DNA from: Heterotrichella gracilis
Taxonomy: Eukaryota; Sar; Xanthophyceae; Tribonematales; Xanthonemataceae
Direction of reading: 5' to 3'
NCBI GenBank assembly: GCA_032358255.1
Contig: JAULBX010028138.1
Location: 1-31,557, forward strand
DNA length: 31,557 bases
Shown: positions 1 through 10,282 of the stretch, piece after piece
Layout of the letters: every line of letters begins with the position of its first letter
How positions within the stretch are numbered: position 1 is the first letter of the stretch
Made by a program: the position numbers and the translations under genes
Notes under the pieces: model-generated
Databases searched by the model: none
Seen by the model: only the letters and a program-made list of their open reading frames with translations
Told to the model about the DNA's origin: nothing

Positions 1-26
1 ATCTTTGAATAATATTTAACTCTCAG

Positions 27-103
27 GTCATAAAAGACACACCGAACCCAGTGTTTGATGAGACTTTTGAGTTTGAAATGGCAAAAGAAGAATTATCATC
101 AAG
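27..103 (+). CDS. Partial C2-domain protein, one internal exon
   Basis: An open stretch flanked by a good acceptor (ttaactctcag before 27) and a good donor (AG|GTAAAT at 103/104) reads as VIKDTPNPVFDETFEFEM followed by AKEELSS. This matches the conserved C2-domain core 'K-T-x-N-P-x-F-x-E-x-F-x-F-x-V', the strand that follows the first calcium-binding loop. C2 domains bind membranes, often with calcium. The exon begins in phase 0 and ends in phase 2. The rest of the gene lies to the left. I could not find the next C2 exon (expected L-x-V-x-V-x-D) to the right, so the gene may be interrupted here or have a long intron. Which C2 protein it belongs to cannot be told from 25 residues. Confidence 0.6.
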
Positions 104-360
104 GTAAATGCTAGTTTGTATTCTGCCAAAAAGGTTTTTCTGAAACAGCTAAAATTGTAAATGGTGCTAAATGCAACAGTACACATTTACCAGTATACAT
201 ACAGGCTTTTCCTTATGAGGACAAATTTGAAAATATTATTTGTTTCCCAAGATATTGCTCTTTCCAAATTATATAAAAATGTATAACAATATCTACCCAT
301 GCATGGTACTTGGAGAAGGAATGTTTGCAAATTTATATTTGGTTGTGTTCCATTTTTGTT

Positions 361-800
361 ATAGCCAGAACGATTCCCCCCTCCCTCCTCCCTCCCCAGG
401 ATCCGGCAGGCCTGCACCCAAGAGTAGCGCACTGTGGCCTTGTTGGGTGTATGTGCAATGCCGCATAATGTCCCCCATTGCAATCTCTTTGTGAAGTTTT
501 GCAGCGAGGTGAACCGTTCACACAGCCACATATTTCCCCCCCCTTCCCCCCTTCCCCCCTTCCCTCCTCCATACCCAAGACCCCAGCAGGGCTGTACCCA
601 AGCTTAGCGCACATTGGCATAAAGTTTCACATTTCATATGCCAGTGGTTAGATTGGAAAGGACGTGTTGGCATGCCACAGTGTTTCAGCATACCACTAGC
701 CCACACTTCACCTATAGCTACTGTACAATATCAAACCCCAATCCTCAGCCATATCTTTGTCCCCCCTCCCCCTCCTCCCTCCTCTTTTCTACAGCAAACT
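361..800 (+). repeat. Three polypyrimidine-plus-tag repeat copies
   Basis: Three C/T-rich tracts (about 367-400, 534-568 and 761-791) are each followed by a related tag. The first two tags end in an 'aag-(ag/ct)-tagcgcac' core (about 420-431 and 600-611), and the third has a decayed 'aacttagcaattcac'. Spacing is about 170-180 bp. Each unit looks like an intron 3' end (pyrimidine tract, AG, a few exon-like bases). The rest of 104-1000 shows nothing gene-like. Confidence 0.55.
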
Positions 801-1000
801 TAGCAATTCACACACTGCGGCAGCCACGTATTTACATTTTCAGCAAGGTTGCACCTTTCCTTTTATGCTCTATGTAAGATATATATTATATTCAAGAGCA
901 CCCAGGTTGGACTCCAACAGGTCCTCCTGTTCTTTTCGTGACGACTAAGCCCTGTCACAGTGTCATCGCCCCGCAAGCCTTCATCAACGCTGTGGCCACC

Positions 1001-1923
1001 ATGGATCTTCCCTTCTACCTACGGACTTTGACAGGCGCCCCAGCAACTTCGCCTGCAGCGTGGACGTAGAAATCCTTGTCGGAGGCAAACCCTGCCTGCG
1101 CACAGCCAACTCCTGCCTTGCATTTCTAAAGATCTCTGCGACCTTCTGGATTCTGTCAAAAGCCGCTCTACAGACGGAATGATACGCATCGACCTGGATG
1201 CGTCAACTGGCAATAAGATCAGATTTGAGGATATGGTGCTCCTGCTAGAGCACGTGTACAGCGGCCCAGACAAGGCCATACAGAACGTAAGTCGCAACCT
1301 TGTTGCCCCGCAGCAACTGGCATTTTTGTAATATTACTTTAAAAGTAATATTATTTATCAAAGTTGAATTGAGTGATACTGTCAATTTTAAGCTGCAGGG
1401 GACAAATTTATTGGGGCACCCTTGCCCTTGTTGCACTCATGCAATCTATGAGATGAACAAATCTTAATCGTTACCCTGTGCACACATGCAGCTGCAAGAG
1501 GCGTACCGCATGGCTGCCATCGCCGATTTCTTTGACGTCATTGGTATACAATCCAAGCTTGACCTCTTCTACGACCAGGAGTGCCGACTCAACCGGCTGC
1601 TCAATGGCTCCAACCTGCTAGAGTATGCAGTAAAGGCCAACCAATTCAAGATGAAACGGCTGATGGCACATTGCATTCAGACCCTGTTGGAATACCAGCA
1701 ATTGCGGTGCTCAATCACAACTTCCGGAAAAAGTCTGAAGGACCTGGATCCTGCCATCCTGGCAGGCATTCTGGAATATGCCATGCGCTCTGCCAATCAT
1801 GAGCCAGCTGGCTCTGATAAGTATGGGCACCGTACTCCAGGATACCTGAAACGCTCTGGCTGTTTTGCATCCTGGGAGACTACCTATACCTGGCTGGAGA
1901 AGCTGTGGCCCACGGGGCCATGA
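1001..1923 (+). pseudogene. BTB/POZ domain gene, copy 1 (frameshifted BTB exon)
   Basis: Exon 1 runs 1001-1286 and exon 2 runs 1492-1923, with donor AAC|GTAAGT and acceptor CATGCAG|CTG. The start codon is in a strong context (gccaccATGG). Exon 1 reads MDLPFYLRTL, then RRPSN..CSVDVEILVGGK, then AHSQLLPC..DLCDLLDSVKS..TDGMIRIDLDAS..FEDMVLLLEHVYSGPDKAIQN. These three blocks lie in three different frames, so there are two frameshifts, near 1031 and near 1092. Exon 2 is intact for 143 codons (LQEAYRMAAIADFFDV...KMKRLMAHCIQ...LKDLDPAILAGILEYAM...ASWETTYTWLEKLW). BTB domains mediate protein-protein contacts, often as cullin-3 adaptors; no substrate-binding domain is visible here. Unlike copies 5 and 6, this copy has no intron between MAHCIQ and LKDLDP. 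The frameshifts suggest a pseudogene, but assembly errors are possible. Confidence 0.7.
1329..1353. repeat. Hairpin in the intron of BTB copy 1
   Basis: Two perfect 12-base arms (TAATATTACTTT and its complement) are separated by a single A, inside the 205-nt intron of BTB copy 1. It could fold in RNA or be a cruciform; no function is evident. Confidence 0.7.
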
Positions 1924-3980
1924 GAAGGGCAATGGGCTGTGGACAAGTACACATGGATACATGCATACCTGTTTTGAATTACCTAGGAGTGTATCCATAT
2001 GTTACTCCGAGGTGCCCATGGATGCTTCCTCCTGCAAGGAGGGCAGAAAGAGGATTTCAGATACATTTACAATATTATGAGGGATTTTAACAAACCAGCA
2101 ATGACAATGCCTGTATGTTAGTATTTACCGTGTTGTGTTTGACGCCAACTTGCTGTTTTGGGTAAATATATTGATTAAGCACCCCCCTCCCCCCTTTCAA
2201 CTATGTGATGCCAGCCTGATCACTACAGTAGTGATCAACACCGCAGCAGTTAGGAGAACAGGGATTTGTACGGGCGATCTAAGAATCTTTCCAGCAAGGA
2301 AGGAAAAGGAATATATGGGAATATTAGAGGGTGAACAAATATCTGTGATGGACTGCACCATGCGTTGCACTGGCTGTTTTCTCCATTTTATCTATTAGAT
2401 TGTGAACAACATGGCGCAATAAAATGTAATACCTGGCATAATTCATGTATAGACATGTAAACCCAGACGGAAATGTTAAATAAAGCCACATTTTTTTCAC
2501 TACAATAAGAGAGGACGATGTACACCCAACAATGGGTTCCGTCAGCACGTGTAGACCGCGTAAGTCTCGAAGTTTAGGAAAGTCAAACAGCAATGCCTGC
2601 CGCAGGACAGTGTGGTCCCATCCGCTATAATATATTAATTCATTGACATTTCTGAACCTTTCAGGGGAGTAGGGGCAAAAGGCAGCAAGGCACCACTGGG
2701 CGTTAGAGGTTTGATGACAAGATTGTGGCAGTCAGCTTCTAACAATGTTGTTGGTCAGCAAAATCTATGGGGCAAGGACCAGGACCTTTCAGGACAAACC
2801 ACCAACAGGGCTAACAAAACTAGTGTTCTGCGGAATACTTGCTAGTAGCTTAGACCGGATTTGTAAGGCCCTGGGAGTGGGAGCGTGACAAGAATATGTA
2901 AGTCTACTTTCAATACATTGGCGTGCGTAGGCACACGGGTGGTATTCACCAGCCAGTTATGTCTCCATTGTAAGGGCATGCGCTGCTAGTCTACAATCTG
3001 CCCAATGGAATGCAGTGGAAACCCTGGGAAAAACCTGAGGAAACCCTAATGCAGGGGGAATCAGAATCCCAATTTGGTAGCCATGGGAATAATCTGTCTA
3101 TCCATTACAGGATCATGTGATTTAAGCAAGGCAGATTTATGTTCAGCGCATACTCGCAGCACTTTGGAGCTTGCAATGTCATGGGGGTGCTGTCACGGTA
3201 AGTACCTCACCACAAATGCATAGCTCCAAAGAGTAAAAGCACTTATAATGGGTGCTGTGCCGCAAACGTAGTCCAACCTAATGTGAAGGCGAGCGAAGAC
3301 CGTACCTGTCGCTCGTTAGGACCAGAGAGGGTTGGCCCTAAGCATGGGAATTGCGCATGGTGATCCAGTGTTCACTCCGTCCAGGCAAAAACATGTTCAT
3401 CAAAGTAAGCAAGATGCTATGCTTTGCGTGTCACAGCATATTGCAGCTAGGGGGTTTATGCCACTTCTACTTTGAATCAGCACGGTACAATGACTTGTTT
3501 ATTACCTATAGAACGGGATGTAGATTCAGCTGAATAGGTCATATGCGACCACATTCGGTATTGCAGCAACAAATTCTCGCCACTGTCATGGAGTTAAAAT
3601 TCCTGTATTACTAATGATGACAAATAAATATCCCGCCCATCTTGCACACGTAAGTTTTGCGGCAGCCATTTTGCCACCAGACCCTTGCTGAGCCATTGTG
3701 CGTCTGAGCCAATATGCCAGGACTATTTTTTGCTCAATCAGGTTCTGGTCAATATATAATATGTGTTATGCACAATACTGCCAAGCTGGTGTGGCTTTGG
3801 TTGCACCGTGTTTGTGATAAGTAAATTAATATCCTGATTATTTATCCTGACGTGTACTAGTCGGGTACAGATGGAAATCAGTCATTAAACTGGTTTGTAA
3901 CATTCCTTATGTATGTCGTCCTAGTTACACTGCGCAAGATGCCATTTCCAATGGGCAGAACCCCTTCCCATCTTGTGCAG
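1924..3980. other. Intergenic region, no gene recognised
   Basis: About 2 kb between BTB copy 1 and the orphan exon at 3981. Candidate chlorophyte poly(A) motifs (TGTAA) occur, for example near 2424. Apart from the 21-base palindrome at 2217-2237, no splice-linked coding segment or BTB remnant could be recognised. The open frames here are short and have no family resemblance. Confidence 0.5.
2217..2237. repeat. 21-base near-perfect palindrome
   Basis: TGATCACTAC, one A, then GTAGTGATCA: 10-base perfect arms around one base. It lies about 300 bp downstream of BTB copy 1. It could be a protein-binding site or chance. Confidence 0.7.
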
Positions 3981-4205
3981 GCCCTGTTCACCGATTTTGA
4001 GTACATCCCCTCAGATGACAAGAAGAAGCTGCGCCAGCTTGATCCCGCCATCCTGGGGGACATAGTGGCATACGAAATGTGCACCAGCAACCACAGGTCC
4101 AGCGGACCCTCGGTGAAACGCGCACTGCAGTTAACCTCCTGGGCCACCACCTACACCTGGCTGGAGGAGCTGTGGGCTGTACAGGACAACGAAGGGCAGT
4201 CATAA
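3981..4205 (+). pseudogene. BTB family orphan 3' exon, copy 2
   Basis: After an acceptor (cttgtgcag before 3981) an open 74-codon segment reads ALFTDFEYIPSDDKKKLRQL, then DPAILGDIVAYEMC..., then SWATTYTWLEELWAVQ and a stop. It matches the last exon of copies 5 and 6, including the LDPAIL and SWxTTYTWLEKLW signatures and the phase-0 start. No BTB half was found upstream within 2 kb, so this appears to be a remnant of a partial duplication. Confidence 0.65.
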
Positions 4206-4444
4206 AGGCAGTGCCCGCAGGCCGCCTGGCAAGTGCAATGGTTTCAGTCACAACTGTTCCGGTACCATCATCCTGGTGCCATTGGACAAGGATTGTTCAA
4301 TGTGATAGTAAGGTCAATAATGACTGTTACATTGCTATATGTAACGGACAATGTAGGTTGACCATGTAGCAGTTCTGATACAGGCCCTACTAGGGACCAC
4401 TTGAAAGCCATTTTCACGTGATTACGAGTTAATTATGAGAAACA

Positions 4445-4684
4445 ATGGCGGATATAAACAATGAATCTTCTAAGCAACCTTTTAGGTGGTTGCACATGCT
4501 ACTGGGAGATTATAGCATACGGCATGAACCCCTTCAACTACTCCAGGACAGCAGCGGTGGTGTGAAATTGAAGCTCTCAGGTCACTTCAGCTGTTGGGCA
4601 AGCACCTGGGCCTGGCTGGAGAAGCTGTGGGCTGGTCAGAGGGCCACTGGCGCAAGCAGTATATTCACAAGGCGGCCGAATTGA
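4445..4684 (+). pseudogene. BTB family 3'-end remnant, copy 3
   Basis: A 79-codon open frame carries the family end signature SGHFSCWASTWAWLEKLWAG, compared with SWATTYTWLEELW in copy 2. The upstream part (LHMLLGDYSIRHE) is only loosely like the LDPAIL block. There is no BTB half. It begins 240 bp after copy 2, which suggests a local tandem duplication followed by decay. Confidence 0.5.
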
Positions 4685-6070
4685 ATAGCAGGCTGCGGGG
4701 TCCTATGACAGACACAGGGCAATCGATGCGAGTACTGGGCAAAGGGCTTAATAATATTGAATGCTCCTGTATGTACAGGACAGGGCAACAGGTCATCAGA
4801 TTCCAGGGCTATTCTAGGTACAACACTTTGATAGTAATGGAGCACATGCATAGATGACTGAACAAGAGCTCTTGGTTTGATAGCGCAATGTACGCACCTT
4901 GTTGATGGGGTGATGCAGCAACAAGTCATGCCAATATTAGCCTATCAATTGTGCCTTCATCGCAAAGTTTGAAACTAATTAGGTCTCCAAATCAGTGCGT
5001 TTGAATTCAGTCGCAGCCTCCCAGGATGTATTGTTGAGTGTGGCTTGAAGGGGAACATTGAAGACGTTACGTTCACATATTTCTTAGAAGTGAATAAGCC
5101 TTGCATGCGAGACACCCAAGAGCAAGTCAGCAAAGGTAGCACATTTTGTCAAACAGCACCTGCCCAAAACACTTGACAGCCACAAAAACTATGTACGTTA
5201 ATTAAATGCAAGATTCAGGCAATCCTGGCTGTATGTAAATTATGCTTCTGTATCCCCATGCCCATGTTGTTTGGCAGCTGCAGCCCCCCTCCTGCGTTGG
5301 GTCCCCATGCTGGATTGCTGCCCCCATGCCCCTGGCCACCGCACATTCACCTCTTCCTTTGACACCAGCGCTCTGCACCCCACCAGCACATGCTACAACT
5401 CACCCCTGACTAGACGGGCCTCTTCCCTCTTCCCCACTCCCCAGACCCACCTCCTGCGGGATCCGTTGTATGGCCTCACTCCCTTCTCCTCAGACTGGAA
5501 CCCACCCCTGCCATTCTTAGGCTGCCACGTTACCCATAGATGACCAGCAGCCTAAAGCGTGTCCGCACATGTAAAGGCATTGGGCAACCCCATGCGCAGG
5601 TAAAAAGTTGAATGTTTGGAGCATGCAGCGCGCCTACACCACCCCAATTACGGATTAGGCAAACTTGGGATTGTGAACGTTGCTGGCATACGAGAAAACT
5701 GTGCTTAGATATAGGTATAGAATATGGGCTACAGTTAACGGCATGTTGAAGGGCGATGGGGCCACTCAAAATGCATGTGACTTGGGGGCATGGGTGCAAA
5801 GAATAATCATTCACAGTGGAGATTATATGAAGATCAAATGTGACTTCAGATGCAGCGCTGATGAGGTCACATTTTCCATTATCATTTTCATGACCTGCAC
5901 CTCTACCCACTGTGCTCTAGAGGGGCAAGGCACTTGGGATTTTTACAATCATTGTAATCATCCAGGAAGGGACTGTCAAAGAATCAACCAATGCTCTACC
6001 ACCTTTCACTGTCTGGGGATCAGTCCCCATGGGGTATGCATACCTAGATATCCCTCCCTGCCAGATTTAA
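4685..6070. other. Intergenic region, no gene recognised
   Basis: No exon with family resemblance was found. A C-rich segment at about 5271-5540 is open for 90 codons, but its composition (P, S, T, H rich) and lack of motifs make it more likely chance than a gene. Confidence 0.45.
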
Positions 6071-6220
6071 AAGGTCCAGCTTGAATACAATACCAGTGAC
6101 ATTGGAGGAATCAGCGATGAAAGACAGGCGCATTTTGCCTGCAGCTGATGTGCAGCGCTGGAGGCGCGGCATCTGGCTGTCATTGCTGATTCCTTCAATG
6201 TCACCGGGATAGTATCCACT
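6071..6220. pseudogene. Inverted pair of decayed BTB exons, copy 4
   Basis: On the + strand, 6158-6220 reads LEARHLAVIADSFNVTGIVS. On the - strand, 6133-6071 reads MRLSFIADSSNVTGIVFKLD followed by L. Both match the start of BTB exon 2 (LQEAYRMAAIADFFDVIGIQ, SKLDL in copy 1). The two pieces are head to head around about 6147 and form an imperfect inverted repeat. This is the only piece of the family on the - strand. Neither arm continues into a complete exon. Confidence 0.6.
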
Positions 6221-8216
6221 TTTCAACTTATTTTGGGTAATGCAATTGTTTGCTGATTCTACACTGAGTCTCGAAACTTGTTTCTTGTCCCTCTGAGGAT
6301 ATTATAATTTTGAAAGAGCACGATGCGATGACTTGAATAAATGCGCTTTAGTTGGTTGGCATCTTGCTGTACAGCATGACTCCGGATCCGTTTTGACTCT
6401 AAGACTCTTGGCAGCATTCATTGGCAGTTTTCCAATGCCAGGGCATCACTGATGCTTTACCACCTGCGCAGTGACTTGCCTGTTGGCCAGGCTGTGGACC
6501 CCTCATATGATTGCTCACACATGTTTGTTTGCATGGACTTTTGGGGTTGCTCCCCAATGATGTATGGTACTGGATTTTAATTCAGGGTTAGTCACCCAAT
6601 GCGGTTGCCGTGTGGCGCTGCTGGAGGCAAACCCACAACGGGTATATGATCTCAAATTGGTTCAAGAAATTTGACCTGGCTTATTATTGGTTTATTCCTT
6701 GAATGCCGATTTGAAAGGAGTGTTGACCATGCTGCAGCTCGCGTGATACACTTGGTTACACCAGCACGCAGCAAATGCGTGTGCACAGTGTGCCACCAGA
6801 CAAGCAGGAGACCTTGCAAATCAAATGCAGCTGTTTCTAGAATCAGTCTACAATCATTTTTCAAGTCTGCCTTGTGTGTGCAGGTCTGCCTTGGCGCCCC
6901 GTACGCCCTGCACACTTCCTGCAATATAATTGCTCTACCTACGGCCGTGGGCTGTAACCATACCATTTATTGATGACAGCCGGGGCTTGTTTGCATGTCA
7001 CAGAAAGTTGGTGCTTTGCAAGTGATTTGTTTCACACAAAGTTTGGCAAGCAAATGCGCAGGGAGTGCCAACTTCCTGGAGTGCCAACACCTGCACGCAC
7101 TGACCAAACCATGTAAACCATGCCTTCTTGCCTGCATACCAAATGAACCACTATTGGCAAAATACCAGGAGCACGACAGACTTAACAGCCTGCTCTGTAC
7201 TTGTAAACCTGCACAGCGGGCGCATATGCCCAATTTGGGTCACCGAGGCCCAGGCGGCATGGTACCATGGTGAAGGCTAGGGCCTATAGTTAGTTAGTTA
7301 GTGCTCGCTATGCTAGCGCTATGTACGCTACTGGCACGGCTGCTTGCAGAAAGCTTTATTCAATCTGAGGCTGAACCACCAGTGGTAGCGGCGCGCCTGG
7401 CAATATCTGGGGGCCATCTGGAAGTACTTAGTCTGGTAACGTGGTGCAGCCTAGCTATAGTACCCTAGTAGGGTTTCAGGATGAGTAAGGAGAGGTGGAA
7501 GGTGCCCACCGGCAGGATTGCACGGGAATCGAACTAGAAAGCCCTATATGTCCCAGCAAAGACAAGAACAAGACAAGTCAAGCAGGCTCTAGGGAAAGCA
7601 GCAGACCAGAAACTGCCATGGCCAAGAGGCATTGCTGCAGGGTTCGGAGGGCCAAGCACTGCCAGGTTTCCAACCCAGAATGTAGGACGCAGGGCCAAGC
7701 AAGACTAGTCGGTATTGCTACCGTACTACAGCACAACGAATTTGCTATGCAGCGTGCCCGAGCGAGGACAGTATCACTTGCACAACATGCATATGCATGC
7801 ATGCATAAACGTAACATACTTGTTTCTAAATCTTTGAAGTTTGTGCAGGCTTGGACAAACTTGTCTACTCTCGAAATACCAAACGCATGTGTCAGTCTCG
7901 CCTGGGGGGATAGAGTCGCGTTGATTCAACCTGGTGACACGGATACCGCGCCCGCAGCTGCATATGCCTAGGTGTTAGCACCTCAAGTGTCAGCACTATG
8001 CACAGTGTACACGTCTGTCAATATGCCTCTTCGTCTAACGGGTATGATACGGGTATGGTGGTGGAATTATAACACATCGTTCGCCTCTAGGTCAACCCCT
8101 GTTCCTGCGTTCGTTACTTTATTAGGCCTCAACAAGTTCAAACCTACACCTGTTAAACCACCAGTGGTACATTCCAGAAGTTGTGGCACACCCAACGGGG
8201 CACCCTCTACGTCACC
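6221..8216. other. Intergenic region, no gene recognised
   Basis: About 2 kb between the inverted BTB remnant and BTB copy 5. A run of TAGT repeats lies near 7289 and an ATGCATGCATGCATAAAC string near 7791, which recurs near 11505. Several open frames of 80-158 codons exist but have no recognisable motif or splice context. Confidence 0.45.
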
Positions 8217-8797
8217 ATGAGCCTAACCACCTTGAATGCCGAGCTGCCCCCCTACCTATCGTCCTTGAAGCGCTCGCCAAGCAACATTGCCAGCCTAGTG
8301 CGCAGCATGGACGTCGAGCTCACTGTTGAGGGCAGAACCATCCCCGCGCATAGCCAAATGTTGGCTTGCTAAAGTGCTCTGCTACCTCCTGTAGTAAGTC
8401 AAAATCTCCGAACCAGACGGACAGACGCAGCTTGACCTGGATAAGTCGACCAACAACAAGATACACTACCGCGACATGGTGCTGCTTTTGGATGTACAGC
8501 GGGCCAGACAAGCTCATCGAGGATGTGCGTGTCTTACCCCCTGGTTACCTCTATGTCTTTGTATGTACCTGTCGGATGGCGGCGGTGACCTTCCTTTGGG
8601 CACCCTGGGTCTGTGGCTTGGCCAGTCTCCCTGTCACACACAACCCTAAACCCCAAACCATGAACAGGCTGATAAGCACACTATAGATGTGTACACTGTA
8701 GTCGTGCCCTACACCCTACAGCCTATCCAGTACATGCTGTAGATGCCTTGTGGGCTCGGTGCCAAGGGAGGAGGATCAGCGGCTGGCAGCAAAGTGT

Positions 8798-8840
8798 TTA
8801 AACCCTGAACCCTAAACCCTACACAAGTACCCTAAACCCT
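8798..8840. repeat. Short interstitial telomere-type repeats
   Basis: Degenerate CCCTAAA/CCCTGAA units lie in the first intron of BTB copy 5. Similar AGGGTTT or CCCTAAA strings recur in introns or flanks near 9262, 9325, 10315, 10366, 12126-12197, 19251, 21957, 22890 and 31487. The unit matches the TTTAGGG telomere type of plants and many green algae. The units are short and dispersed, so this is not a chromosome end. Confidence 0.7.
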
Positions 8841-9228
8841 GTGGATCTCAGCGCCAGGCTCAAGGGTCACCTGCACCAGCTGGCGTGACTAGTCCCTGGT
8901 GCCCACCATCCCCTTGCACGTGCACGCGCAAACCACACAAAGACTGACCACCCGCCACCCACAAATGGGCTCGTATAGCTTTTAGAAGCTACATGACTGA
9001 CGGCGCCCCCACGTGCACCGCCTTTTTCACCAGTACCCACCCCCCACCCCTGTGCAGGTGGAGGAGGCGCAGCGCCTGGCTGCCATCACAGATTTCTTTG
9101 GTGTCATCGGCACAGCAGGCAAGCTCGACATCTTCTACGACATGGAGTGCCGACTCGACCGCCTGCTCCACGGCAACAACCTGTTGGACTATGCAGTCAC
9201 AGCCAGCAAGCACAAGATGAAACGCCTG

Positions 9229-9386
9229 ATAGCGCACTGCATCCAGGTGGGTCCAAGGTTCTAGGGTGTAGGCTAGGGTTTGTCCACCGGTGCATAGCGC
9301 ACTACGTCCAGGCGCGTCCAAGGTTTTAGGGTGTAGGTCAGGGTTTACTTATTTACCGGTGCATGGCGCACTGCATAATGGTGGGT
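9229..9386 (+). repeat. Three tandem copies of an exon end plus donor
   Basis: The last 18 bases of BTB copy 5 exon 2 (ATAGCGCACTGCATCCAG, 9229-9246) plus the first ~45 bases of the intron recur starting at 9294 and 9363, at periods of 65 and 69 bp. The donor is GTGGGT in copies 1 and 3 and GCGCGT in copy 2. Each intron part carries an AGGGTGTAGG..AGGGTTT string and an ACCGGTGC string. Confidence 0.85.
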
Positions 9387-10282
9387 CTGGGAATCAAACC
9401 GTAAGGTATCCAGAGTTATAACTATGGCGCCTTATCACTCACACAAACACAAACCATGCTGATGCTTACCTAATGTGGATATTAAGTTTATACACGGGTG
9501 TGTGGGCCTGTGTCAGCAGCAACAACCCTGCTGGACCATGCAGCCGTGGCAAATTGATTCAAGTTGCCGCAGCGCATGTTGCGCTGCATACTGGTATGCA
9601 CTGGTGTGCATCACCAAATATGCGCCTCAGGTTTAGGGAGTTTGTAACCATAGTATCCACGCCGATGCATGCCAGCCCTGTCTACCTGTCAGTAACCTAT
9701 CAGCCTATTTCATTGCCTATTTATCAACTTTTGTTCTATCCTGCTTCCAATGGCAACACACAAAAGCAGTTCAATTGGCACTATGCGCCATATTGCACAG
9801 CCTGCTAAGCCTGCAGCGATCTCATTCTGTCTCATTATTTGTTTTACCCAATATAACTTTGGGGACCACATTCCCATGGCCAACAAACTGCTGACACATC
9901 TAAGCTGGAGCCCACGCTCACACTCATCTAAAGCTTTCATTGCATTCCATCCACGACGCTGCTTGCCTGGCTTGCACATGCCTACTCCGGATCCCCCCTA
10001 CCTCCTGCTACTCCTGCGCAGGGCATGTTTACCGAGATCGTTTGGACCATGGGTTACATGGGTTCTGTAGAAGGCAGGCAGCTGAGTGAGCTGGACCCCA
10101 ACATCCTAGGGCACCTTGTGACCTATGCGATGAACAGCAGCAACCACTTTGACCACGGCGGGATCCCAAAATTGCAGCCCGGCTCGGGCTATTTTTCTTC
10201 ATGGGAGGAAACCTATGTGTGGCTGGACAAGCTGTGGGCTCCAGAGTCAGGTGACATCCTCACTATCTTTATGGGCCGCTGA

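Larger units (their letters stand above)
8217..10282 (+). pseudogene. BTB/POZ domain gene, copy 5 (frameshifted BTB exon)
   Basis: Exons are 8217-8524, 9058-9246 and 10022-10282. The start context is gtcaccATGA. Exon 1 begins MSLTTLNAELPPYLSSLKR, then SPSNIASLVRSMDVEL..GRTIPAHSQMLAC, and then hits a stop at 8370. Homology resumes in another frame as QLDLDKSTNNKIHYRDMVLL and in a third as YSGPDKLIED before the donor GAT|GTGCGT. Exon 2 (63 codons, phase 0) is intact: VEEAQRLAAITDFFGVIG..., ending KMKRLIAHCIQ. Exon 3 (86 codons plus stop) is intact: GMFTEIVWT..., LSELDPNILGHLVTYAM, FSSWEETYVWLDKLW. The BTB core is broken while the helical C-terminal half is preserved, as in copy 1. The intron after exon 2 carries tandem copies of the exon end (see 9229-9386). 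Confidence 0.68.

Noticed and set aside
5271..5543. 90-codon open frame in a C-rich stretch
   Set aside because: No motif, no splice partner, biased composition; most likely chance.
7525..7580. A tRNA-like string (gggaatcgaac) on the - strand, and a similar one at 9388
   Set aside because: Only a T-loop-like fragment is present; no acceptor stem, anticodon arm or D arm could be paired around it.
8798..8840. Telomere repeats as evidence of a chromosome end
   Set aside because: Units are few, degenerate and embedded in introns with genes on both sides.
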